Shown here: positions 1-12,200 of the stretch, in pieces
Position numbering within the stretch: position 1 is the stretch's first letter
Layout: every line of letters starts with the position of its first letter
DNA from: Stercorarius parasiticus
Taxonomy: Eukaryota; Chordata; Aves; Charadriiformes; Stercorariidae
DNA: 64,000 nt
Direction: 5' to 3'
NCBI GenBank assembly: GCA_013396915.1
Contig: VWZL01002573.1
Span: 62,001 to 126,000 of the forward strand
The notes under the pieces: model-generated
The model's database searches: none
The model's input: the letters and a program-made list of their open reading frames with translations, nothing else
Told to the model about the DNA's origin: nothing
Made by a program: the position numbers and the translations under genes

Positions 1-146
1 CAACTCAATCACCCATCTAATGTGCCAGTATAGCTAGGAACACTCTCAAAAAAATAAAATAGACCAAGTGTTGCCATGAGGGGAGAATTAGAGCAGCGAA
101 ACCGCAGCGCCAGCCCAGGCCTAAGCAGAAAGCGGGGAACAGGTAC

Positions 147-255
147 CTGTTGCAAGTTTTTCTTCATCTACAGGAAGAGATTTATCCTCTACGTTATTTG
201 TGGGTTTTTCTGCATCCTCAAGCGCAGACATTTCCTCAAATCCTCGTGATTTTAC
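147..255 (-). CDS. RIF1: RIF1 coding exon 34, last exon in the window
   Basis: Encodes VKSRGFEEMSALEDAEK through KSLPVDEEKLAT and one base, matching human VKTRGLEEI and KSLSPDEERL. The donor is G|GTACCT. The following residues of human RIF1 are not encoded in 1-146, so the remaining exon lies outside. Confidence 0.94.
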
Positions 256-3200
256 CTGAAGAGTTTTTGTGAGAGAACAAGAGGGGAAAAAAAGACTGCG
301 TGGTGGGACGTGTTTTAAGCTCATAATAAATACAATCATTATCCCTGTTAATAATATTGTAGCTAAGTCACATCTCTACCTTGACTTCCCGTGTTACTTT
401 GACAGGTTACTTTGACAGGTAGAGATTATGTTTTCAAGTGCTATTTCAATGGGGGAAAAACAAAAGCCCCATTATTCCTCATGCTGGATGTCAGCAGCTC
501 ATCAGGCTAACGCTGGCTTTTTGGGTACTAAAGTTAAATTTTACCTGTTGCTCATGATATCCTTTCAGGGCTTTTTTAACGTTGGAAACTTTCGGAGAGC
601 GGATGGGCAGAGTTTTGATCTCTGATGCTGTCAGAGTACTCAGGTCACCCACCGTCTTAATGTTCTTTGCCCGAATGAGCTGCCCCAGGCCTCTGGCGCT
701 GCTGCAGGGGAGGAAAAACAATGGTTTATGATGCTAGAATTCACGTCCTTTCTGCCTGGCACGGCGGAGCAGACAGCAATCTTACATAAACGCTGATTCA
801 CAAGCACATAAGTGAAGGAAAAAAGCTTCGTACATCTCAAATGTAGATTTTTTTTTTCCAAAATCCCCACTTTGCCTTCAATACACAGAAAGCTCCAACG
901 GCTGCGTCACAGATCGTTAAGATCAGTCTGCTCCACCATGTGAAACGGAGAAAGCGCCCCATGTTCCCAGGTGCAAGCTTTTCATAGCCTTATAAAAACT
1001 TAAATAATTCCAAAATAGTTACGTCTCTCCCCCACCAAGCCAACCTCCCTCCTTTTTGGCATAAAAACGTCTCCAAGTCATTACATTTTGCATCCGAGTA
1101 TTTGGTTCTGCGGGCTCTGTAAAGAATTCAGTTTCTAGTAAAATGTCGTCTTCAAGCGCACCAATCCACTTACCACATGTTCGATGTGATCTGAGGTAAA
1201 ATGACGTCAACCGGTGCTTTGCAGCCAACTAAGGCGGGATACACACATTCCACAGGGCAAGGCAGCGATTCCTTCGCCATTTCTGTAATCTTGAATAATA
1301 CAGAAAAATTATTAAATTAACTATCACACGACTGAATACAGGAAAAAAAAATAAAAGAGATACATGAACCAAAGCACTTCTTACTAAACACTTCTTTGAG
1401 CTCTTAAATTTAGAGTTACGAGATCCTGGGGACAGAAATCCTTTGGTTGGAGTGGTAATATGCTGGATAGAAAAAGAGGAAAAAAAGATCTCTCAGGATC
1501 GTAGGAATTCAGTTAATGGTAAGATTCTACCTACCTACACCTCAGAGAGTAACAGAATGAGCCAGGCTAAGCCCGCGACTACGCTCTCTTATGCTAACGG
1601 GTTCTCTGCGAGCGACTATGAACACACGCTGACACAAGGTGACCTACGGTAAGCGAGAACCGCGAGTACTCAGGGCATACAGAATATACGCAGCAGAACT
1701 TACCTTAGCCTGAATATTAGATAAAATTTTAAGGCTTCGGGAAGATGGTGAAGAAGAATGGGACCTAACGACAGGACTTCTCCTGTCTATGTCATCGGCC
1801 AGTCCTTCTTGATAAATTGGGTTTGCAAAAGAGACTCGGCGAATCTGGTTTTAGAGAGAAGCAGTTTTTATAGTATGAACTCAAACCACCACTGACTGAA
1901 AAACACAGCCAGTAATTCAACATATTGGGAACTCTACAGACACCGTTACGCGTCCCAGTTACGAACATATAACCACACTGCAATACCTTATTAGCAGGTG
2001 ACAGGGAATCGTCGTCTTGATTTCTTTTAACACCTCTCTTTAAAATACTAGTGGATGGAGAAGCTGAGGGAGACCACGTGCAGCGAGCCTGCATCCCATT
2101 GGGGCTTTCATTAACTAATGCTAAAGAATTGTGATCTTCCGGCTTTTGAGGTGAATCCACACTGTTATTTTCTACAGCATCTTCTTTGTCTAAAGCTGCA
2201 TTTTCAGGCACTGTGATTTCAGTTTTCACCAATTCCTCCTTCATCTCTATATCTTGAATAACGCAGGTTTCTCCTACAGTACTCTCAGCTGCTTCTTCAT
2301 CACCCCGATTGCTTTCTAGCTCATCCATCTGATTTTTCTCAGGTTTGATAACAACCATCAGTGCCCCAGGTATCTCCTCCAGTTGTCCATTCTGACTTAT
2401 TTCTTCCTTTTCTGTAGCTGACGGTTCTTTGCTGCAATTCCCTGCCAGCACAGAGCTGTCACCAGGCTCTTCTGCACCACACTCAGACAGATGCTGCTCA
2501 GTTGGGCCGCTCTGATCAGCGGGGTCTTTCGTTTCCACCGTGGAGTCGGTAATTTCACCTGCTGTATGCTCTGGGTTCTCTAGACCCTCCTGCGCTACAA
2601 CACTACTTCCTTGCAGATCATCTTCAGATGTTCTCTCTCCTTCCAAGTCAAAGGCCCCGGGTTCCTTAGGAGGGTGCAATGGAGTGCTCATGGCACAAGG
2701 TGCCACGGACAAGCTCTCGTCCAAACTGGAATTACCAGACACCTCCGATGTATTTACAGGCGTCTGAACTGGGGTGGTCTGGGGCCCGTTCAGCTCAGGA
2801 GTGTTCTCATTTTTCGGTTCAGTGACTGACATTACTTGCTGCTTTGGCTTTGTACTACAGCAATCACAGTTCCTTAGTCTTTTCACCCTTTTGCTTCTTT
2901 TGTGCTGACACTCAGGTATTTGCGAAGAGGAGAGATCACCACCTGAAGCATTTCCTCCTGGTACTTGTTCAGGCAGAACAGTTGGACAACTGTCTTCTGA
3001 ATTTGTTCGCTTGTCAACAGGTTTATTTTCCTCTGGTGCTTTCAAATCCGGATCAGATACACAGGAGCTGTAGAACGATTCCATCGATGTATTGCTCTTT
3101 TGTTCCACATCTGCATTCTGTGCATCAGGCGAATGCCTGGAGCTGACAGATGCCACAGCTTTGACAGGATCTGCAGGCATTTCTTGGTGCTTCGGGTCAC

Positions 3201-6200
3201 ACACTTCAGATGTCAACTCAGCATCTGTGCCGACTTCAGGGCTTAGTTCGCCTTCATTTTTTTCCAACACACTCTTAGTTTCGTTTCTGTGGGAGGACGC
3301 CTCATGGCTGCGGCTTCCTGGCTGTGGATCTTTCAATTTACCTTCAAGAGAATCACTTCTGCTCTTCACTTTTGCCAATCTTTTCTTCCTCGTGCTTTCT
3401 TCCTTGGTCTCAGAGCTATCAGCCTCTGAGTTTTCTATGCTGGAAAGCAATCCTTGCGAAGCTCGTCTTGTGTGGTATCGCGGGCGTTCAATCTTCCTCT
3501 GACCTACTGTGCTCGAGTTACAGTCCTGACCTTCAGTGTCAGTCTTCAAGTTATCTTCTGACCTCCTACCACTTTTGTCCACTTCCTCATCAAGGCCCCT
3601 TGAAGCAGGAGACTCCTTTGAGCTTACGTCCTCTGCAGCAGTTCTCTCCAGTAGGTTGCTTTCTTTTTTATTTGTATTTTCTGCAGTTTTCCCAGAAACT
3701 GCTTTCTGCTTTTGGGATACATCATCTTTTGCCTGTGGCACCTTCTTTTGCCCAGATTTTTCATCGTCTTTACGTCTGTCTCTCTTTTGGTGGCCATCTT
3801 CCTTATCTTGACTGCCTGATGTACTTTCTACAGTTTCTGAACGTCGTCTTGAAGAACGTCTTGGCATCTTCTGATTAGGAGACACATGGGGAACCTGACT
3901 ATCGTCCCCTGTTACCTGGTCAGGTGACACGGTCGCCTCTGGGGGTGTATTTTCTTTAGAATCCGTATCTAACGCCCGGACCTTTTCTATTTCTGCTATT
4001 GTATCTTCAACTTTTTTAATTTCTTCTTCTGTCGAATGGAGAGCTTGGGACTGAGCAAGGAGAACATGTTCCACGCCTTCTGCTGTAGAAGAGAGTTCAG
4101 GACTGTTTTCCGTACTGCTGGAAGCAGAAGACTCTTGCATGCTTTTCTCTTGTTCTGACCTAACGAACAGCTTGGACTGCTTATTTCCTTGGTGCTCCAT
4201 TTTACTCTGCCTGCGAGTCAGCCTTCGTATTGCAGTAACTATTTGTTCAGACTCAGATTTTGAAGGCTTTTTATCTTCTCCAGATTTCTCTGGCTTAGCA
4301 CCAGTCTTGCATACGTTTGTGTTTTCCTGCTTCCCTGCCACAGAAGCACTTCCAGCCATCTCGGAGAAACTGTTTAATGCTGAAATGCTAAAGGGTCTGT
4401 TCTCTGAACTACCAAATTTCTCCAAAGTAATAAAGGACTGCCGTCGGCTCACAGGCTGCGGTGTTCCGGAAATGATGTCACTTGATGTTGAACTGCTGCT
4501 GACATTTGAAATGTTTTCGTTCCCTACTGAGGGCTCCTTCGAAGCTGTTTCCACAGTACTTTTTTCTAACCCCTCTCCAACCGATGGCTCCTCTGGAGCT
4601 GCTTCAGCCGCATCCCTTTGTGACTCTCCCTCACTGTTGGAAGCTGAGCTCTCCTCGATGTGAGTAACAGGTGACTTTTCCACACAGGCAGCATTCTCCG
4701 GAGGAATATCTGGTTTGCAGTCCTCTGCGATTTCATCCGATTCGCTGGTGCATCCTCCACTCCTTGCATTTTCTTCCTGTCCCAAAAATATGAACAAAGG
4801 ATTGTAGTTTTGATACGAATATAATATAACAAACCAGCTCTGGTGGAAAAGAAAACACCACACCCACAAGGTTTTTCAAACCCCCCTTCCTTCAAATTAT
4901 TTTATTATCTGTTCTTTGGTAGTTATAAAAGGCGAAGATTATTATTTTTTCAAAGTCATTTAATCTCAAAACACAAAGAACTGCAAAAACTTTTTGAGTT
5001 TTGCAAGAGATATAAACAAACCTATTACTAAAACAGTTTTTATAGAAGGTTTTTCATATTTTGCCCACTGCCTGTTCAGCACTGCAGCTTCTCAAGCAAG
5101 CTGTGCAGCTGACTCCTCTCCAAAACTGAACAGATCCATATTTAGGACTTACAAACTGAAGAGTCTTACAGCTTAATCAATGCAAAGAAAATAAATTATT
5201 CCTGTGAGCTGATACATTTGCGGTACTTTTTTTTTTTTTGCTTGAAGAGTTTCCAAATAAAGCTTAAACCCATATCATATACAGTAATCAAAGTGTTTTG
5301 TCGTTATTACCAGAGCTACTAATACCGAGAAAACATCAACGGTATGGTTATAATTCTGATATCTTAATTACCATTAGACAAGGAGAAATTACCTGAGGCT
5401 TGGCTTTAGGATCTTCTTTTGCTTTTTCTATTACAGATGATTTTCCCCTAAAATAGAAGTTCCTAAGATTAGAAGTGTAGCAGAAAAGGGGGACACCTTT
5501 ACTGTATATAGTGGCTGCCTTTACTCACAAAGAATCTTCCTGGCTTTGAGTATACTGAGAAAATAAGGCAGTATCTTGCGATGCGTCCAGATTGTTGTAC
5601 ATCGCAGGAATATCAGCTCTGAAACAAACCCAGAAATGGTAAGGCAGATTTTTTTTAAAAAATAAAAGGATGGTGTAGTGCAATGCATTCATCACAAAAG
5701 AGCAGATACTTGTACGAAATGGACTGAACTTCAGGTAAGAAAATCCCTTTGATTTCAACGATTCAAGAAAAACGACATCTTCCATGTCACATTGCAAGTC
5801 AGAGTCACGATGTAAAGAAGTTAACTCCAAATTACCAAACTCCAAACCCGTAACAAGTATATTTAATCAAAACAGGAAATGCTGATCAGAGAATAATTTG
5901 TTGCATTAAAATCATAAAGCAAGGAGTTTTGTTAGCTTTAAACTTTATAACTTGTTTGGAAGAGTAAGACTTAATTTTAATTGCCTCTAGTAGTCCGACA
6001 CGCTCACTGTAATGACATTTCACATTAAGTTTAAAACAATAAATTACAGACCTCTTTGACCTAAGCACTTCTTTTTGATGTTCTGTTAGTATTCTTTCTT
6101 TTGTTTCTGGAGGAATAAACACAAAATCAACAGATTTCTCCTCTTCCAAAAGCATCTCACTTTTAGTCTTTGAAGATGAAAATTCTAGTTTCAACTACAG

Positions 6201-9200
6201 AAAGGAAAAAGAAAACCCCACTGGATTACAAACAAAACAGAGGAACTGGAAGTGTTTTCATAGTTCAGGTACGCCCCAACACCCCCTAGGAGATGCTGCA
6301 ACCCCTCCTCCCTGCCCTGAAGTCAGGTTCTGCACTTCCCGGGGCTGCACTTTCCAGACCTCAGCACCTCAATCTGTCCCAACCTGCAACCACAGCGAGG
6401 TGCGAACTGCTCCTCCCACCCGCCAAGCAGCCCCCCATCATCCCTCCTTAAAGCTCACCAATCTGTAAGCTTAGCAGAGGAACTGGTGTGCCATACAGCG
6501 TACGTTTGAAAGAAAATACTCCAGCATCACAAAGCCCAGTAATTTTTCCTGAGGATTTACAGGAGCATTCTAGATATTCTGCTGCAGAACAGAACGGATT
6601 TGATTTTATCACACCTATCTGTAATCTTACCTTTGCAGATGTTACTTGCACATTACTGGACTTGTCTTTTACTTCATTTTTTAGTTCCTTCGTCTGTGCC
6701 AATATAGAGTCTCGTTTTTGACCCAACTTTACCTCCATTCCACTTATATTTGCATCCAGCTGTGAATTTTCCATCTAGTCAAATAAAAACACACTGAATG
6801 CATTGTACAAAAAACCTCCAAGCTAACAAACCCATCCTGAGACGTATTAATTCCTACAACTAAGTTGTCCCACACTCCCTTTTTCCTCTAAATTACGTAG
6901 AGGGCAATTTAAAAATTTAATTAATTTCAAACAAGCTAGTAGAACCCCCAAATTTAAAATGCATAAACTGTTCAGAACCAGCTTCTGACATGCTTTCCCA
7001 GCGTAGTTTATCATTCCAAACGTGAAGCAAGTGCAGGCCGGTCACAGTAAAAATCAAAACTGACATAAGTTCTACACCGTGAAGCACCCATTGGGGTCAA
7101 CAAAACCCTTACCACATCACAGAATGGGCCACTGTATTCTTCGGCTATCTCCATGCTTTCAAAACCAGGCAGCAAGAGTGGAATTTTCTTTTTGGCTTGG
7201 CTTAACACAGATCTGCCCAACAAAAAAGAAATTTAAGCTTAGAGAGGAGGGGGAGAGGTACACCAAGACCAGCAGATATCCCAGCTTGCACAAAAAGCAG
7301 AATGTAAGTAGTAACCAGAACAGGATCAATTCATTTGCACATAACCCAAGATCTCTTCCTTTAAAAGTAAATAAATATAGAAAATATGTATCTTACTTTA
7401 ACTCTTCAGGGTATGTTAATGACGTCGTCTTAGCGAATGTTGCGTTCCAGAAGTGGGCACACTGGTTGCGGATCTGTTTGCTCTTGTGCTGAAATATTAC
7501 ACAGAGCAACGGAGAAAGCTGCGCTAGCAGATTGCTGTCGTACGAGCCAGTGCAGTGAGACTGTAAACACTGGATAATCTCGGACAGGAGTTTTTCAAGC
7601 TGAGGGAAAGAAGAAACAAGAGGGGTTTTATTTAGAAGTTTAAAATGTTATTTAAAACATTATTATGCCATAGAATAGTATGGCCTGAATAAACAAGTTT
7701 AAGCACCACACCACACGAAAAGTCTAATAGCTAAGCCTAGTGGTCCTCCCCTTAGCTACCCTATAGTAAAAAATAAGTCATTTGAAAACAAATCTCTACC
7801 TTAATTACTTTTTAAATACTCTTTTAGTATACAGGATGAATGGCAAAACTCCAGTGTCACACATGTTCCCAAACCCCAGCTATTTCTCTAGCAAATTTAC
7901 CTTGTTGTTAAGATCACTGTATACTTTAGGTACATCAGCAAGCCTGCCAAAACAAACAAAAAAGTTATGCTTTGCTGTCTCACTTATCCCAAGTGTAAGA
8001 ATTAAACACATAATGCACTCGAGCACCGCACACTAGTTTTAGTATACAACCAAATGAAATAATGTTGTGAAACAAACCTCCCATTGGGCAATTAAAAAGC
8101 TTCCTATGTGAAGTTTCAAGTCAGCCTATCCTTTAACCCCCACTGATGCTCATATGCTAACTTTAAGAGAAACTATAGAAAGAATAGCAGTAATTATTAC
8201 AAACTTAAAATTACAGGTTTACTTAGGAATTGACTTCTAACTGCCTTGTGTTGTGCTTAACCCTTTCCCTGAGCAGACTTCCCAGGCCCCAGAAACATCC
8301 ACGTTAAAAAGCTGAAGTACCACCTAAACTAAGCAATTTCATGTCTATAAATCCCTAGGTACGCGCACCATCCTGAAAAATGTGAGAAAACTGCGTTTAG
8401 TCATTCATTTTACAAGCCTGTGACCTCCAGCCTGAAGAGGTTCCCGAACTTGTATTTGTTTGCATATGCCTGCCTTTAAAAATACATATCCAACACTCAC
8501 TTCTCCCTTTTAATGAATTATCCTAAGAAAGACAATGCTCAAACAAAGGCAGATGAGATGGGAGATGGAGAGAGGTGGCGTTCAACTCAACCTTACACAG
8601 GAACAAGTGCATTCTTGCCTTCAAGACAGGGACTCCTGACGAATTTGACATTAGTAGTAACGGTCCTGCTTCAAGTTTCAGTAAAAGCTTCAAGAAAAAG
8701 TTTACGGGCTGACTGGCAGCATCCTGTCCTACCCCATCCTCTCCTGCCAAAGCTGCGCTCCATCTCTTTTCCTTGTCCTGAGCCAAGGGTACATCTCCTG
8801 CACCATCAACAAACTGGAGACAAGTCTCTGCCAGCCCCCTCCCACCAAGCCCCTGATAATTCCATCCTGTCCTGGGAAGAGAAGCCTACAATAATTAAAA
8901 AAATAAAAAAGCAAAGCCATATAAAAAAAAGCATAGCAACAGACAAGTATTTCTCAGTACTTCCCTCTGCCTAAAAACTTACAGGGTTTTAGTGCACTTC
9001 AAATAATTACAGTTTCTCTTTTTCCTACAAAAATGTACGCAGTTCCTGCCCACTAGAAAACAAATTACTGTTAGTATCTTCACTGCAGTGAAATAAGCAA
9101 AACACTTCAGACTTGCAAAGATGAGAATAAACTCAACCCTAAAGAGACATCAATTTTAAATACCAAGCTTTCAGAAGTCCTACAGGTTTCCTTTCCTGTA

Positions 9201-12200
9201 TGACCAGGCAGTCTGGGTTTATTTCTAAAGCAGAGCATGACAACAAAGACTGCTACTCAGACGTGCGGGTTTTTGAGTCCCAACGAACTCCTGGAGGGCA
9301 GGGCTGTGATGCGCCAGTCGGCGGCTCCATGCAGCCACCCCAGCTCAGGCACCCCCACGCTCAGTCCCAGCACCCAGGTTTTTTGCAGGAATTGTAGAAA
9401 ACAGTGAGTTCCACCTTACAGACCCATTCTTTCTGCAGTGTCTGGGTGCACTACAGAAATAATACCTACCAACTAGGCTGAATGTCGTAAAATACATGGT
9501 CTCAAGGCGAGAGGCTTGGCAGGAGTTGAAAATCCTTAGCGTATTAGTGCCAAAACTCTGAAAAACCCTGAGCTATATTCAAATTCACCGCTTGCTACAG
9601 AGCACACAACATTTCACCAATATGCAGCAATACAATGAATCCAGTTTTCCAACCATTCTTCAAATACTCACTTTGTTTTTTCATAAAACACTGCCAGGGG
9701 TTTTGAAAAAATTGCAAACATAGTCCCAATCACTGAAGGCAATGAAACGTGGCTGATGATGTTGTGAAGAATAGCAATAATTGAAGGACCAACAGAGACC
9801 AATGTTTCTGAACAGATTTCTTTGGAACTGAACACATGGAAAGAGTTTAGTAACATCACCAGGAGTTTAAATAGAGAGGCAAGCTTTCCAAGGGGTTCCT
9901 TTTTCTTCTTAGACCAATCTGTAGGTGTCTGTGGAGCTAACATTAAAAAAGAAAGTAAATTAAGTCTTCTTGCTATTTAACCACACGCATAACAAAAGAC
10001 ATCTGACCTTTGTCTACAGGAGAAACAGAACTCTGATTCCCAAACTACATCTACATGTGAGTAGTTTAGAAACAGATCTAACAGAAGACATACATTTTAA
10101 TGCATAATTTTATCATTCCATTACAGATGTGATTCCTATTCCTCTTATTTATATCTATGGTCGGTCACACAAATGACTCTGCTTTTAACTATCTTTAATG
10201 TCTACTTGCAGGAGGACAGCAGCAACTCTACAGGTACTGGCTGATACCCATAAATTCCAGAACAGGTGAGGAGGGAAGGGGAAGTTCTATTAGTTCGTTT
10301 ATTTATAAGTGAAGTTTCTATCACGCTTTTCCTCATTAACGTTTCCAAGTAAAGCATTTCATTCTTTCAGCAGTCCAACACAACATCTTACTACTTTAAC
10401 AAATTCACATGGGGCAGAGAAATACTTCAAGTCGTATACTGGATTACATTATTTTACAAATTATTTCTTCAGCTTTAGTAGTTGTAAGTGGGAGGAGAAA
10501 ACAAAACAAAGAACATTTTACATACAATGACCTTGTTCTCTTCTTAAACATATTCTCAACTATATTATGCAAAGCAGCTTCAGGAGCAGTAGCTTTGCAA
10601 GCGTTATGTTCCCAGTTTACCATTGGTTTTAGGCAGGTATTATATATTTAGACTGTGGATTACGATCAAGCATTACTGCTTGGGATTGCATCTGAATGAA
10701 GCAAAAGCAGATTTCACATGCAAAAATGAAATCATAGCCAAAAATATCAAATACAGCTTCAGAAACCAGCCGTGTTTTACGGTGAACTGAACAGTAAAGC
10801 AGCCTCAACATTTCCATCAGTTTCACATGTATTTTGTCAGGCTGTGCAGTAACTACTCAACTGCTCAATGAGTAGAAGAGATCTGATACTCAAATATGTG
10901 TACTGGATGATATTTTTAGCTCCTTATGATTTTTTTTTTTTTGTCAACACCTTCAGTGCTTAGATGGTATGCGTAGCATACACAGGCCACTGATATCCTA
11001 CAGTCATCACTTCTGCATCTACAACACTAATTTTCAACCAGCTCTGAAAGAGAGAGACAGAAACGCTCAATATTCAAGTATTTTCTTACATCTATTTTTT
11101 GGCTGATATTTAGTACCATATGGTGCAAAGTTGATGCAGTCAACCATAACTGATATAATATGGGTGAGACCATCCATCATTGAAAACATCTGAGGAGGAA
11201 ACAGAAGTCATCAGCAAAGCCCAAAAAAGCAACAGTGACCAAAAAAAAAAACACCAAGTTGGCCATTCAAGACAGCAACGCAAGCAATTAAATTTGTCTG
11301 TATTATCAGGTAAAATTCAGAAAAGTTTATATTTCAAAATACACACAGCTTACAGAAGCTGAAGATCGAGTCTCCCCACGCTATACAAATAAAACATAAG
11401 CATCTACACTATCTAAAGAAGTAAAACAGCAACAGGCAGCTGTAAGAAGGTGCCAGGTTTAAAAAGATGCACCGAAAGTATTAAGGTTTGAGGCACTAGG
11501 TGCCTACAAAACATGTTACCAAATGTCAGTGTGTGCTTAAATTCAGTTACTGTACAAAGCCTGATTTTCAGAAAAGTCGCTGTAGGCACAATAAGAAGGT
11601 TGTCATTAACATTCAGGAAGCATCATCCATTTGTAGGAAATTCAAAAAGATGGCTCAAGGGTAGGTTTTTTCTCCCCCAACCCATCATAAATTCTTCTAA
11701 ATAAAACAAAATTTGCTTTTAAAAGGAACATTGATACCGTGGGCCAAAAAAAAGTTTCGTTTCAATATAACTTACATACTGAAGCTCTAAACTGTTTAAA
11801 TTTGGCTTGCTTAATTATTAATTTTTGAAAATTGAACTTTATCGTCAGGATACAGCAAGTAATTCTCTGGATTCCATGTTTCTCTTTCTCATCTGTTTCT
11901 TATTTGTTCCTTTCACAGTATTTTTTCAAAAGATAGTCAACCTCGAAGCATGAAGGATTCTATATTCCAAAGCTATGTTCAGCGACACCTACAGACACTC
12001 CATCTGCCCATATGATGTGGGCTTGCAAACAGGCAAGACAGAGACTGTAAAGGCTTCCCCTTTCAAAAGCTTACTTCTAAAGCTTTATAAAAGAGAAAAA
12101 TCTTTATATTTCAGCGTACAAGGTTGACAGTACCAGGAGTGTAGCAAGTTATGCCCTCTGAATGCTACAGTGCTACTCTAACCGCCTTCCTAATCAAAAT

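Noticed and set aside
393..418. Two tandem copies of GTTACTTTGACAG in RIF1 intron 33
   Set aside because: A single 13-base duplication in an intron, most simply explained by replication slippage.
3092..4663. Open frames of 100-184 codons on the plus strand opposite RIF1 exon 29
   Set aside because: They are the antisense of a long Ser/Glu-rich coding exon, which tends to leave antisense frames open. They show no domain and no conserved start.
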